41,546 nt of DNA from Nitrososphaerota archaeon (GCA_031256395.1 JAIRQQ010000026.1:1-41546); one strand, 5' to 3'. Shown: positions 16,327 to 26,022, numbered from the stretch's first letter. Translations and numbers: made by a program. The notes: generated by a model not told the origin, from the sequence alone.

Positions 16327-17591
16327 GGATATACAAACACGCCTTCCAAGGTTATGCCAAAGAATTTCTGATAGAGTTCAGCTTGCACAGCGGCTGGGTC
16401 GATGTCTGAGAGCAAATCAGGATAGAGCCATTTTTCACAATACAGCAAACCGATGGGGTAGCGTATGCCTTGGGTGATTATGTTGTAGTATGTGTAGACT
16501 TTTTGGTTTTTGACAGCGTTTGTTTCACTCAAAAGTGATCTACCAAGAACGTCATCGCGTTGTGCTTTAAGCGGGCCAACGCCATAGTTTGTGCCGCTCA
16601 CAACTTTTAGGATAATATCGGGGTTGGATTCTGCCACATATTCAGGGCTTATATCACCCATGGTTATTGTGCCTAGGCCGCCTTCAGCGATGTTTATTCC
16701 CCCTGAAGCAGTCATCAAACCAACAATTGAGGTGTGAGTGGCTGTATACCACGGATTTGTCCATTCAACATAAACGCGGGGCCGTTGGTTTGGTGATACG
16801 TTTGCAATGCGATCAGCAGCAAGGGTTTGATAACGGGTTAAGAAATCGTGTAATTCACTTGCTGTTTGTTCTTTGTTTAAGATACGGCCCATGTATTGTA
16901 TGCAGTCTAGGATGCGTGAAAAGTTGCCAGTGCTCTCAATATAGATAGGGATACCGGCATCTTCTATCATAGCCAGCACCTGTGTTTTTGTACGTATCAT
17001 CGAGTCTGCAAGGATCAGATCAGGGTTAGATTCCAGCAATAACTCCAGGTTTGGGTCATTTGATGATGAGGCAACTACGGGAATTGAGGTAACGGATGGG
17101 GGAGTTATAGATAATTCGTCGCGTCCAACGATGAGGTTTTGGCAACCTATGGCGCAGATGATTTCAGTGAGACCATAGTTGATGCTAACGATGCGGTTAA
17201 TGGGTTGTTTAATTGTTACACATCTGCCTAAGCCGTCGATTACAGTGATGCTTTTGGGTTCAGGGGTTGGTGTGGGCGTATTTGTGGAGAGAGTTGTTTT
17301 ATCAGATGAGGAAGCCGTAACGGTAGGCGGTGTGGTTGTGGCGGTTGGCAAGGAAGGAGTGGGAGACATGGGTGAGGGCGAGGGGGAAGATGATGTGTCG
17401 GGATTGGAGAGCAGGCTGTAGACGGCGCATGTTGAGGCGATGATAAGTATGACAGCGATAAGCAGGTATAGGAACTTAGATCCTTTAGCAGTTGTTTGTG
17501 TGTTTGCTTGGAGTTTGGGGGTTGCTCGTATAGGGTTTATTCGAGAGTTAGCGCGAATCTTGTGTAAGGTGATGTAATTTAATTGTTTCAT
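16323..17591 (-). CDS. Metal-chelate substrate-binding protein, second set
   Basis: A 422-residue membrane-anchored binding protein: basic N-terminus, one membrane helix at about 41-62, a Ser/Thr/Pro linker (about 66-112), then a COG0614-type binding fold starting SITVIDGLGRCVTIKQPINR. Later blocks are SNPDLILADS and PRVYVEWTNPWYTATHTS. The C-terminal part (WLYPDLLSDIDPAAV and a final VFVYP) matches the protein at 17723-18760, so the two are paralogues and differ from BtuF. The ATG follows GGTGGT by 7 bases. Operator copy F lies 41 bases upstream. The ligand cannot be told from sequence. Confidence 0.83.
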   Translation of the reverse strand: MKQLNYITLHKIRANSRINPIRATPKLQANTQTTAKGSKFLYLLIAVILIIASTCAVYSLLSNPDTSSSPSPSPMSPTPSLPTATTTPPTVTASSSDKTTLSTNTPTPTPEPKSITVIDGLGRCVTIKQPINRIVSINYGLTEIICAIGCQNLIVGRDELSITPPSVTSIPVVASSSNDPNLELLLESNPDLILADSMIRTKTQVLAMIEDAGIPIYIESTGNFSRILDCIQYMGRILNKEQTASELHDFLTRYQTLAADRIANVSPNQRPRVYVEWTNPWYTATHTSIVGLMTASGGINIAEGGLGTITMGDISPEYVAESNPDIILKVVSGTNYGVGPLKAQRDDVLGRSLLSETNAVKNQKVYTYYNIITQGIRYPIGLLYCEKWLYPDLLSDIDPAAVQAELYQKFFGITLEGVFVYP

Positions 17592-17631
17592 TGTATGACC
17601 ACCATTATACGGGGATTATCCAGCCACCGAG

Positions 17632-17671
17632 CTAATAAACCTTAGTTTAATTAAAGTTTAATCCAAGTTGA
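17632..17671 (-). promoter_or_regulatory. Shared operator/promoter element, copy F
   Basis: Minus strand: TCAACTTGGA, TTAAACTTTA, ATTAAACTAA and GGTTTATTAG, in the common register. It precedes the binding-protein/permease pair at 16323-17591 and 15250-16326. Confidence 0.75.
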
Positions 17672-17679
17672 TTAAAAAC

Positions 17680-17702
17680 AGTTATAAAAAATAATAAAAA
17701 AG
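17680..17702 (-). terminator. T-rich tract after the third binding protein
   Basis: The minus strand reads TTTTTTATTATTTTTTATAA about 20 bases after the stop at 17723, just before operator copy F. A likely U-rich terminator. Confidence 0.45.
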
Positions 17703-17722
17703 AAGTAGGTTATGCAAACAAT

Positions 17723-18760
17723 TTATGGATAGAGATAGACACCTGAAATGGTGGTTCCAAAGTATTTTTCCACCATCTCGGCATGCACAGCTTCAGGGTC
17801 TATATCCACAAATAAATCAGGATTAAACCATTTTGCAAAATACAGCAAACCCACTAGATCACGATCGACCAGTAAAGTACTTTTAATGACGTAAACCTGA
17901 TTGTTTTTGACGGCTTTCAAATTGCTCAAACCAGGGCGACTCAGCACTTGATTATGTAGCTTCTGGAAAGCATCCAAAGTTTCACCAGATGTGTAGTCTA
18001 ACATACGAATTACAATGTCAGGGCTTTGCTCAATTATCAATTCAGCGTTTAGTTGGGGATTTGTAACTGTGGCGTTTTCACCGAGATTTATTCCGCCTGC
18101 CGCTTCGATTAGTTTTGCATATGAACCATCTGGACCTGTACTGAACCATTCAGTGTACCATTCGAAGTAGACTAGCGGTTTTTCGTTTCGCGGCAGGTTT
18201 GCTACACGTTCAGTGACTAAATTCCAATAGTATGCTTCGTAACTAAGAATATCAGCGGCTCTTTGTTCTGCGTTTAGGATTAATCCCAGATTTGTGATGT
18301 ATTGGTTTCGTCTATTGCCTGTTGATGAGTCCTCTATTACAGCAATGCCAGCATTTTCAAACATTTTTCGATTTTCATCAGATAATCTTTCGCTGGCAAG
18401 TATCAAGTCAGGGCTCAGTTCGATTATTTTCTCGATGTTAGGTGCACTGTCTGTATCTCCTACAATTGGCAGATCCAAGATGTGTGAAGGAAGAACCTCT
18501 TTAATATCAGTAGTCAACATGCCAGTTATAGCAACTATTTTGTCTCCAGCACCTAGTGCATAAACTGTTTCAACTGCAGAAAGGCAAACTATACGATTCA
18601 CCGGATAGGGCACAGTTACTTCTGCTCCGGTGGCATCAATAACTGTGACAGCATCTAGTGAAGGTGAGGTGTTTGGAGACGGCAGAGTATATACACCAGC
18701 ACACAAAACGCAGATGATTACTACAAGAACAACACCAAGCATTACAAATTTTTTATTCAT
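17723..18760 (-). CDS. Metal-chelate substrate-binding protein, third set
   Basis: A 345-residue exported binding protein: signal or anchor helix at about 1-24, then AVTVIDATGAEVTVPYPVNR, SPDLILASERLSDENRK and PLVYFEWYTEWFSTGPDGS. The C-terminus WFNPDLFVDIDPEAV with a final VYLYP matches the second binding protein. The start at 18760 is preferred over an in-frame ATG at 18781 because it overlaps, as ATGAATAA, the stop of a small ORF with a strong ribosome site. No permease lies beside it, so it probably feeds one of the FecCD sets nearby. Ligand unknown. Confidence 0.83.
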   Translation of the reverse strand: MNKKFVMLGVVLVVIICVLCAGVYTLPSPNTSPSLDAVTVIDATGAEVTVPYPVNRIVCLSAVETVYALGAGDKIVAITGMLTTDIKEVLPSHILDLPIVGDTDSAPNIEKIIELSPDLILASERLSDENRKMFENAGIAVIEDSSTGNRRNQYITNLGLILNAEQRAADILSYEAYYWNLVTERVANLPRNEKPLVYFEWYTEWFSTGPDGSYAKLIEAAGGINLGENATVTNPQLNAELIIEQSPDIVIRMLDYTSGETLDAFQKLHNQVLSRPGLSNLKAVKNNQVYVIKSTLLVDRDLVGLLYFAKWFNPDLFVDIDPEAVHAEMVEKYFGTTISGVYLYP

Positions 18761-18875
18761 TGAAATCCGCGTCCTTAGCATAGTTTTTTTGGGTTAACAT
18801 CTCGCGATTTATCAGAGATTTGCTCTTGGTCAGCGGACAAAGCGACAATAAAGAAAAGACAAGGTTGTTTTGCAT
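18753..18875 (-). CDS. 40-residue upstream ORF coupled to the third binding protein
   Basis: An unrecognised 40-codon frame starting MQNNLVFSLL, with AGGAG 8 bases before its ATG and a TAA stop overlapping the ATG of the binding-protein gene (ATGAATAA). It starts about 40 bases from the TATA box of operator copy G, so it is the first thing translated on that transcript. It could be a leader peptide that couples translation, or a small protein in its own right. It has no clear signal peptide; residues 5-14 are mildly hydrophobic. Confidence 0.55.
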   Translation of the reverse strand: MQNNLVFSLLSLCPLTKSKSLINREMLTQKNYAKDADFNE

Positions 18876-18912
18876 TTTAGTTACTCCTATTAACTGGATA
18901 GCAACTAAATCA

Positions 18913-18952
18913 CTAATAAGGTTTAATTTAACTCAAGTTAACATTAGGTTGA
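18913..18952 (-). promoter_or_regulatory. Shared operator/promoter element, copy G
   Basis: Minus strand: TCAACCTAAT, GTTAACTTGA, GTTAAATTAA and ACCTTATTAG in the common register. It drives the 40-residue ORF and the third binding protein. Confidence 0.72.
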
Positions 18953-18971
18953 ATAAGTCAAGCCAAATACA

Positions 18972-19010
18972 ACCCTAAAAAACAACAAAAAAAGAAAAAT
19001 AACAAAATAG
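18972..19010 (-). terminator. T-rich tract after the ABC-2 permease
   Basis: The minus strand has repeated T-runs (TTTTTCTTTTTTTGTTGTTT) about 35 bases after the stop at 19043. It is the likely end of the long chlID-to-ABC-2 transcript. Confidence 0.45.
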
Positions 19011-19042
19011 GAAGAGGTTAACCTTTTACTTGACTAACCGGC

Positions 19043-19789
19043 TCACACACTTGATCTCTTTAAAGCGACCATACAGCCAATAAAGAAGGCCACTCCAAAG
19101 ATCAAAAGACCCACAAAGGATAACCAAGGAAAAGACAAACCCAATACAGTTGCACGTAAAAGATTAGCGGAGTGGGTTAGCGGCAGGAAATACAATACAG
19201 CCTTAGCTACAGCAGGTAATTGGTCCAGTGAAAAAAAGGTACCGCACAGAAAAGTCATAGGTAAAATCACCAGAGTAGTAAAGTTGCCCATTCCATGGTG
19301 TGTATGGACAACTAAGGCTATGAGTACACCAAATAAAGAAAACACAAAGCAGGATAGCAGTAGCATCAAAAAGAATATTGGACTAATCAGTAACGTTGGT
19401 GCAAGAATCAAACCTACCAAGTATATGGCAATAGCACTAATGGAGCCTCTCACTACACCAATCAGAGATTTACCTATAATAATCGAATGTGAACGTACAG
19501 GAGACATCAAGAGTTCATCAAAGCTTTTATAGAAAAATTTGTCCACATGCAGTTTTGATGCCGCACCATTAAAGCTAGTGGAAAACGCGGTTAATCCAAC
19601 AATACCTGGAATAACAAAGGAAAGATAATCAAGATCACCCACGTTTACCCCTCGTCCCAAACCATAGCCAAAAGCGACCAAATAAAGCAAGGGAAGCACA
19701 AGACTTGTAGCTATAGTAGCTTTCCAATGACGACGCATATTGCGTAAGTCGACCCAGAAAACGGAATAAATATCACCTAAGGTAGTCAT
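19043..19789 (-). CDS. ABC-2 type exporter permease
   Basis: A 248-residue six-helix permease of the ABC-2 (NodJ/DrrB) family, with the family blocks FSTSFNGAASKLHVDKFFYK, SFDELLMSPVRSHSIIIGKSL and FLCGTFFSLDQLPAVAKAVLYFLPL split over residues 54-196. Its ATG overlaps the ATPase stop. It would export a substrate, or integrate something into the membrane, with the ATPase upstream. It is the last gene of the operon that also carries chlID, cobN and cbiZ, so a tetrapyrrole- or chelator-related substrate is possible but unproven. Confidence 0.83.
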   Translation of the reverse strand: MTTLGDIYSVFWVDLRNMRRHWKATIATSLVLPLLYLVAFGYGLGRGVNVGDLDYLSFVIPGIVGLTAFSTSFNGAASKLHVDKFFYKSFDELLMSPVRSHSIIIGKSLIGVVRGSISAIAIYLVGLILAPTLLISPIFFLMLLLSCFVFSLFGVLIALVVHTHHGMGNFTTLVILPMTFLCGTFFSLDQLPAVAKAVLYFLPLTHSANLLRATVLGLSFPWLSFVGLLIFGVAFFIGCMVALKRSSV

Positions 19790-20652
19790 TATGGGTCACC
19801 TACTTTTTCGCCTGTTTGCTCAATAAAGACATCTTCCAAATTTGATTCACGGATAATCACTGTTTTCACTTCTGAGGGTAAACGTTTAACATAATTGGTT
19901 GCTACCTCACGGTTAGCAAAAAACTGGTAATGTGTATCTTTGTTATCTACAAGAGTTTCAACAACTATGGATCCGACTTTTTCACGAAGATTAGCAGGAT
20001 CATCCACTGCAATTAATTGCCCATGATGCATAATTCCAACGCGGTCACACAAAACCTCCGCTTCCTCGATGTAGTGTGTGGTGAGGAAAATTGTGGTGCC
20101 ATCTTTGTTTAAGCGGCGTACCAAGTCCCACAAACGACGTCTAGCCTGAGCATCTAACCCAACAGTGGGTTCATCTAAAAATAACAATTTAGGTTCATGA
20201 AGAAGACTGCAAACAATAGATGCTTTCTTTTTCATTCCACCGGAGAGCATGTCAATCATTTTATCAGCATACTCGGTAAGCTCGACATACTCTAACAGCT
20301 CAGTAATACGTTGCTTGCGCTTAGAGGAACTCAAGTGCTGTATACGTGCATGAAATTCCATGTTTTCTCGAACAGTCAAATCGCGGTCCAAACTCAAATG
20401 TTGCTGAACAACGCCAATCACTTTTTTTACTTTGTCAATTTCATCGCGTATATCATATCCGCCAACGGAGACGTACCCCGAAGTTGGACGGGTTAGAGTT
20501 GTTAAAACGCGAATAGTTGTTGTCTTCCCCGCACCATTGGGCCCTAAAAACCCAAAGATCTCTCCAGCACGGACATTCAAATTCAAATTATTTATCGCCT
20601 TAACAGAACCATAATTCTTGCAGAGATTTTCGGTATAGATATAGTCTTGCAA
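19789..20652 (-). CDS. ABC-2 type exporter ATPase
   Basis: A 287-residue ATPase of the NodI/DrrA/CcmA type: Walker A GPNGAGKTTTIRVL, Q-loop VVQQHLSLDRDLT, signature MLSGGMKKK, Walker B LLFLDEPTVGLD, switch LTTHYIEEAE and a short C-terminal domain. The start is TTG after GAGGGTA, 9 bases after the cbiZ stop. It powers the permease that overlaps its end. Confidence 0.87.
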   Translation of the reverse strand: MQDYIYTENLCKNYGSVKAINNLNLNVRAGEIFGFLGPNGAGKTTTIRVLTTLTRPTSGYVSVGGYDIRDEIDKVKKVIGVVQQHLSLDRDLTVRENMEFHARIQHLSSSKRKQRITELLEYVELTEYADKMIDMLSGGMKKKASIVCSLLHEPKLLFLDEPTVGLDAQARRRLWDLVRRLNKDGTTIFLTTHYIEEAEVLCDRVGIMHHGQLIAVDDPANLREKVGSIVVETLVDNKDTHYQFFANREVATNYVKRLPSEVKTVIIRESNLEDVFIEQTGEKVGDP

Positions 20653-20661
20653 ACACTACCC

Positions 20662-21429
20662 TCACATATTGTCAAATTTTTTCAATGCTTCTGTGACAGC
20701 TGTCTTGGCAGTAAAACCAATCAACTCACCCATCTTGGTATGACCACCAGTATGCTTTACCACCACATCTGGGTTTACACCGGAAACAACAATCATACTA
20801 TCGGTTCCCGTACCAGTAGCTTGCACTTGAGGCAAAAATGTACTCATATAACCAAGATCCTGCAATGCCGCAGACTTAGCCTCAGTAGCAGTCATAATCG
20901 CTCTAGCCATAGCACCACAAGTCAAAGTCGCATTAGTTAACAAAATAATATTTATGGTACCGGAGGACAACTGCATCTGAGTTTTATTTTCAACCCAGTT
21001 ACCAGCATCTACACCCATACGCAAAGCATTATCACGAGCGCCACCAGTGGCAATGCAACAAACATGGAAATTGCCATAAGTCTTTTCGCATACTGCCACA
21101 CACTCCATATTTACACCAGTACTTAGAAAAATAAAGTCGCTATGACAAAGACCCAAAGTGATAGGTAAATCCTGGGTAAATTGGTCATAACTCTGCAGAG
21201 TCATATGGCGCTTTGACAAAGGATCGGGAACATACACATTGCCTACGTTGCGGACTTTTTGTAGTCCATCCATGGTTGATAGTACAGTACGTTGTTCATT
21301 AAAAGAGACAAGCGCCAAGTTGAGCAATACATCTTCATATTGCTGATAAACAACTCGAGCGGTTGCTTCTTTGAATTGAAGATCTATAGGGGTTTCTTTT
21401 ATACCTTTAATACATTTACTCATTTTCAT
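20662..21429 (-). CDS. cbiZ: Adenosylcobinamide amidohydrolase CbiZ
   Basis: A 255-residue CbiZ. Diagnostic segments are IATGGARDNALRMGVDAGNW, GTINIILLTNATLTCGAMAR, ATEAKSAALQDLG, and ATGTGTDSMIVVSG with TGGHTKMGELIG. CbiZ removes the aminopropanol arm of adenosylcobinamide (or pseudocobalamin), giving cobyric acid that re-enters the archaeal pathway. It therefore marks salvage of imported corrinoids. Of several early ATGs, the one at 21429 follows GGAG by 6 bases; the frame is open back to 21459, inside the end of cobN. It sits between cobN and the ABC-2 exporter. Confidence 0.93.
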   Translation of the reverse strand: MKMSKCIKGIKETPIDLQFKEATARVVYQQYEDVLLNLALVSFNEQRTVLSTMDGLQKVRNVGNVYVPDPLSKRHMTLQSYDQFTQDLPITLGLCHSDFIFLSTGVNMECVAVCEKTYGNFHVCCIATGGARDNALRMGVDAGNWVENKTQMQLSSGTINIILLTNATLTCGAMARAIMTATEAKSAALQDLGYMSTFLPQVQATGTGTDSMIVVSGVNPDVVVKHTGGHTKMGELIGFTAKTAVTEALKKFDNM

Positions 21430-21448
21430 TTTTTTCTCCATTGTTTTG

Positions 21449-24400
21449 TTACTTTTCATTAGTGTCTTCGAGCAGACCCTCTACATCCAAGTAGAGCTTT
21501 TGCAGATCCTTCTTCATCCCATCAGAAGCCCGCCACATACCACGATCAATAGCCTCCAAGAACCGCTCAACCATATTCTGCAAAGCATAAGGATTCACAT
21601 CTTTAAGCCACTGCTGCATACCACTATCAAAAACATACTTCTGAGCCAACGACTCATACATCCAATCCTCAACAACCTCAACCGTAGCATCCCAACCAAA
21701 AACAAAATCCACATTCCTATACAAATCAGCAGCACCCTGATACCCATGCCGCTTCATACCCTCGATGTATTTTGGGTTAAGAAGCCGGGAACGGAAAACC
21801 AGGCAGGTTTCCTCTGCAGTGCTTCGAACTTTTACTCTATTAGGATCAGAGCTATCGCCGCAATACGAACGGGGTGCCTTACCGCCTACGACTTTAATGG
21901 CAGTTATCATACCACCGTGTGAGTCATACCAGTCATCACCGTCCAAGATGTCATATTCACGGGAATCCTGATTTTTGACGGTGACATCGATTTTTTTTAG
22001 GCACCGCTTAAACTGCTCAGGCGTCTGAACACCGTAAGTTTTACGGGTGTAGGCATAACTGCCCCAGTTAATGTAGATGTCGCTTAGATCAGTTTGGTCT
22101 TTCCAGTTTTTAGAATCTATAACTTCACTTACACCACACCCATATCCTCCTGGTTGGTCACCAAAGATGCGATAACATGCTTCTTCTCGTGCTTTTATGG
22201 TGTCAATACCTTGGTCGGTTTTTTCGGTGACATCGATTTCTACATGTTTGGCTATAAAGTTTTGATCATGCGGCTCGTTTAGTCCAGCAACTAATCCAAC
22301 AGCGGTATCAAGAAGATTAACTACAACGGGAAAGGTGTCTCGGAATAATCCGCTGATGCGCATAGTTACATCGATACGAGGGCGCTTAAGCATCTCCAGA
22401 GGAATAGCTTCTACGCCAATAACTCGGCCACTAGAGCGTTCCCAAACAGGTTTGACACCCAATAAATAGAGAATCTCGGCGATGTCATCACCTTTGGTTT
22501 TCATGGTATCGGTTGCCCAGATAACAATGCCCACCGATTCAGGGTATTTACCCTCATCTTTTAGATAACGTTCAAGCAACACCTCGGCCATAGAGACGCC
22601 AACTTCCCAAGAAGCCGCTGTTGGAACCATACGCGGGTCAAGAGAGTAAAAATTTCGTCCAGTCGGTAAAATATCGGCCATGCCGCGGGTTATAGAGCCG
22701 GAGGGTCCGGGGGGTATGTAGTTGCCTTGGCAACCAGAGATGGTGTAGGTTAGTTCATCAGTTGTTGATGCAAGTGCAGGAACAAGAAAACCACTGATAT
22801 AGCAGAGGCAATGGTCTATTTGGGGGTTACTTGCGCCTAATACTTCTTTTGTTAGTGCAGGGATTTGTTCTTTGTTGAAATTAGCTGAGTGATATTTTTG
22901 GATAAGTTCAAGGGAAAGAGCACTAATCTCATTTAGATGATCACCATTAGTTTTACCATCACCCCCCAACCTGCCGCGATACGCCAAAAGAACCTCATAA
23001 TCAAAACCCAACAACTCCGCAATAGACTGCCGAAGAGAAGGCACATCACCATTATTTAGGCGTGTTAATGTGACAAGGAATTTGTCTAGGCGCAAGTCTT
23101 TGGGTGCTTCGCCTAAAATATGAAGTCCATCTCGGATTTGGGCATCTGATAGCTCGTTAATGTATGCATGGAGTTGTTCTAGAAAATCATCAAATGCCGT
23201 AAAGGCAGTATCTTTAGTGAGGTTTAGGTCTTTGTCAAGTTTAGCATCAACTACGGTTTCCCAGATTAGATTACGCAAAACAGGTAATTTGTCAGGATCA
23301 ACGGTTTTAGCATGATAGTATTCTTGAAGCTGAACCTCAATTTTTGCAAGCTCATCATAAGAATCAGCATTATGCATAACAGGTACCAAATATTCGATTA
23401 TACAGCAGTAGCTTCGGCGCTTAGCTTGAGTACCTTCGCCAGGATTAGTTATAGTATAGGGGTAAATGTTTGGCAAATCAGAAATCGCTATGTCAGGAGA
23501 ACACGTACCAGACAACCCCACAGATTTGCCGGGTAGCCATTCTAATGAACCGTGAGTGCCTATGTGCAAAATAACATGAGCACCAAAAACATCACGAATC
23601 CAACGATAATAAGCAAGATAATGATGCGGCATAGACAAATCAGGACTATGATAAATACTCGCCGAAGTCTCTAAATACCCACGCGGAGGCTGCAAACCAA
23701 CAAAAACATTACCGGTTTGTATACCAGCAACCAAAAACTCACCATCATAGGTGAAGAGTTTCCCAGGACGCTCCCCCCAATCCTTCTCCATCTTAACAGC
23801 CACCTCAGAAGACAACCCGCCAAACCACACATCATACTGCTCAAGAGAAACCCTATCCAAAGCACGCTCACTCAATTCTTGGGGGCTTGCCCATCGACGA
23901 TCATTAGTCAATCCAGCAACAATAGCATCCATAAGTTTTTGGCTACTCTCAGGCAACTCACCCAAAACATACCCTTGCGCCTTTAGGTCTTGAAGGATAT
24001 TCATAACCGAAGCCGAAGAATCTAACCCAAATGCATGGCCAATCGTATCATTTCTGGGTGGATAATTGTGAAAAATAATAGCCACCTTCTTTTGGCTATT
24101 AGATAATCTCCGCAACCGGCCCCAATTCAGAGCCAAACTAACCGTTTTTCTAGTTCGCTCTGCAATAACTTCAAAGGTAATCAATCGTGCACCCGTTGTG
24201 GGATTAGTTTGACGGCAATTCATAGCGGCAACGGGTACAGTAATTAAAGCGCCGTCAAATTCGGGCATAGCAACATTAGCAGGAATATCCATAATGTTTA
24301 GGCCCTGCATGCTATCACGCCACTCCTCAAAAGTATTGCAAGAGAGTATAGCTTTGATAATTGGAACTCCTAGTTTTTTTAGGGTAGCGGTTGCGTCGAC

Positions 24401-25192
24401 ACCAGAGAGACAAGTTGAGAGTGAAAAAGAAATCAAGCTGATAACAACATCTACACGCGGCTGACCGTCCTCTTTTAAGAAGTAATTATCAACCACCCAA
24501 TCTAATCCGTTCATACCTAGCTTTTCATTTTTTGAGCCGCTGAAAAATACGGGTAGTACATTAGCATTTTGAGCTTCAATCTCGGTGATTATATCATCGA
24601 TAAAATTTGTTGTTTCGCCCTGCCAGTTACTTTGATGGAACCATAGCCCCACAGTTAGGCGGTTAGTATCAATTTTTTTTGTCAGATATTCCTCTAATGT
24701 AGGAACAGTATCAAAGCTTGGGTGGTAGATTCCTTCCCAGAGGGGTTTAGTTGGAGCTTCAAATTCATAATTGGTGCCTGTGAATCGGTTTGCAAGGTAG
24801 TAGAAGAGGTTTTCAAAGTTTTTTTTGCCGCCATAGTTTAGGTAGAAAAAGATTTTTTGCTTGTCTTCGGTTTGTACAGTTGTGAATTTAGTTTGTTCTT
24901 TGCCTCCAAAGAATGGGGTAGAAATCATGAGGGGTATTTTTAGAGGTTTTAAGGCTTCAACCAGTTTATCAAAGTCGGGCAAATCGCCCATCAAATGTAC
25001 GATGACTACGTGGGCGGTTTTAGAAAAGTTGATAAAAGCATCTAAAGTGCCGAAATCTCGAAAATCGCCACCTGAACGTAGAGATAGTTCAAGGGTATTT
25101 GGATTTTTTTTGTTTATTGTTTTTGCGGCTGATATTGCGGGGAGGATATCGGTTGGGATTGTGGTTGCAATGGCTACTTTGAGTGGTTTCAT
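21449..25192 (-). CDS. cobN: CobN-type cobaltochelatase / magnesium-chelatase H subunit
   Basis: A 1247-residue protein of the CobN/ChlH/BchH family, full length. It carries family blocks such as LHIGTHGSLEWLPGKSVGLS, IYPYTITNPGEGTQAKRRSY and RIFGDQPGGYGCGVSEVID. CobN/BchH proteins bind the tetrapyrrole and receive the metal with help from an AAA+/VWA partner, here probably the ChlI-ChlD fusion at 27307. In an organism with the early-cobalt cbi route a CobNST-type chelatase is not expected for B12. It may insert a metal into another tetrapyrrole or act in corrinoid remodelling; this is inference. Its ATG overlaps the upstream ATPase gene by 4 bases, and cbiZ overlaps or follows it. Confidence 0.92.
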   Translation of the reverse strand: MKPLKVAIATTIPTDILPAISAAKTINKKNPNTLELSLRSGGDFRDFGTLDAFINFSKTAHVVIVHLMGDLPDFDKLVEALKPLKIPLMISTPFFGGKEQTKFTTVQTEDKQKIFFYLNYGGKKNFENLFYYLANRFTGTNYEFEAPTKPLWEGIYHPSFDTVPTLEEYLTKKIDTNRLTVGLWFHQSNWQGETTNFIDDIITEIEAQNANVLPVFFSGSKNEKLGMNGLDWVVDNYFLKEDGQPRVDVVISLISFSLSTCLSGVDATATLKKLGVPIIKAILSCNTFEEWRDSMQGLNIMDIPANVAMPEFDGALITVPVAAMNCRQTNPTTGARLITFEVIAERTRKTVSLALNWGRLRRLSNSQKKVAIIFHNYPPRNDTIGHAFGLDSSASVMNILQDLKAQGYVLGELPESSQKLMDAIVAGLTNDRRWASPQELSERALDRVSLEQYDVWFGGLSSEVAVKMEKDWGERPGKLFTYDGEFLVAGIQTGNVFVGLQPPRGYLETSASIYHSPDLSMPHHYLAYYRWIRDVFGAHVILHIGTHGSLEWLPGKSVGLSGTCSPDIAISDLPNIYPYTITNPGEGTQAKRRSYCCIIEYLVPVMHNADSYDELAKIEVQLQEYYHAKTVDPDKLPVLRNLIWETVVDAKLDKDLNLTKDTAFTAFDDFLEQLHAYINELSDAQIRDGLHILGEAPKDLRLDKFLVTLTRLNNGDVPSLRQSIAELLGFDYEVLLAYRGRLGGDGKTNGDHLNEISALSLELIQKYHSANFNKEQIPALTKEVLGASNPQIDHCLCYISGFLVPALASTTDELTYTISGCQGNYIPPGPSGSITRGMADILPTGRNFYSLDPRMVPTAASWEVGVSMAEVLLERYLKDEGKYPESVGIVIWATDTMKTKGDDIAEILYLLGVKPVWERSSGRVIGVEAIPLEMLKRPRIDVTMRISGLFRDTFPVVVNLLDTAVGLVAGLNEPHDQNFIAKHVEIDVTEKTDQGIDTIKAREEACYRIFGDQPGGYGCGVSEVIDSKNWKDQTDLSDIYINWGSYAYTRKTYGVQTPEQFKRCLKKIDVTVKNQDSREYDILDGDDWYDSHGGMITAIKVVGGKAPRSYCGDSSDPNRVKVRSTAEETCLVFRSRLLNPKYIEGMKRHGYQGAADLYRNVDFVFGWDATVEVVEDWMYESLAQKYVFDSGMQQWLKDVNPYALQNMVERFLEAIDRGMWRASDGMKKDLQKLYLDVEGLLEDTNEK

Positions 25193-26022
25193 GGTTTCAA
25201 CTCGGGGGGTTTTGTTTCAAATAAGACCGATGCGCGAGAAGTAAAATCACCAAAATCATCAACAAGGGGGGTAACTACGGGTCGGCCCATAACTGAAGCG
25301 GAGACGTCAGCGCAAATTCCATAAACGGTTTTAATGTTTTGAGAAGTTATCACTTCTTCAGGACGGCCCATAGCAAAAACGTAGCCTTTTTTGAGCATGA
25401 TCATTCGATCAGAAAAGCGACTAGCTAGATTTAGATCATGTAGAGTTACAACAACGGAACGGCCGCCGCTTTGAGCAAGACCTCGAAGAATGCAGAGGAT
25501 TTCAAGTTGGTGGCGAATATCTAAAGAACTTGTAGGTTCATCAAGCAACAAAATTTCAGGTTGTTGTGCAAGAGCCCGTGCAATAATGACTTTTTGTTGC
25601 TCACCTCCGCTAAGTTCAGAAAAATGTCGCAGAGCTAAATGTCCAATACCTAAAAAGTCTAACATTAAAGCGACAATTTCACTATCACGCTCGCCTACGC
25701 TCCAATGGATATAGGGTTTTCGTCCCATCATCACCACATCAAATACCGTAAAAGGAAAAGCGCTAACAGATGTCTGAGGGACATAGCCCATTATCATAGA
25801 TAATTCCTTAACAGATAGTTTGCCACTATCGACGCCATTTATAAGTACACTATTTTGTTTAGGTTTCAAAATGCGGTTGATGCATTTCAACAAAGTACTT
25901 TTTCCTGAGCCGTTAGGACCAACAATAGTTACTAATTCGCCTAAGCCAACGTTGAATTCTACATTATTTAGAATTGGAACGCCGGCATAGTTAAATGAAA
26001 GATTACTTATACTCATTTTCAA
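25189..26022 (-). CDS. FecE/BtuD-type metal-chelate ABC ATPase
   Basis: A 277-residue ATPase: Walker A GPNGSGKSTLLKCI, Q-loop YVPQTSVSAFPF, signature LSGGEQQK, Walker B ILLLDEPTSSLD, switch TLHDLNLASRF. It lacks the long C-terminal domain of the BtuD at 11639. The probable start is TTG at 26022, overlapping the permease stop; ATG at 26016 is an alternative. It partners the permease just upstream and perhaps also the ATPase-less permease at 15250. It lies between that permease and cobN in one operon. Confidence 0.88.
   Translation of the reverse strand: MKMSISNLSFNYAGVPILNNVEFNVGLGELVTIVGPNGSGKSTLLKCINRILKPKQNSVLINGVDSGKLSVKELSMIMGYVPQTSVSAFPFTVFDVVMMGRKPYIHWSVGERDSEIVALMLDFLGIGHLALRHFSELSGGEQQKVIIARALAQQPEILLLDEPTSSLDIRHQLEILCILRGLAQSGGRSVVVTLHDLNLASRFSDRMIMLKKGYVFAMGRPEEVITSQNIKTVYGICADVSASVMGRPVVTPLVDDFGDFTSRASVLFETKPPELKP

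Noticed and set aside
23671-23993. Long frames opposite cobN
   Set aside because: They lie wholly inside a well-conserved CobN and have no ribosome site or family match; they are shadows.
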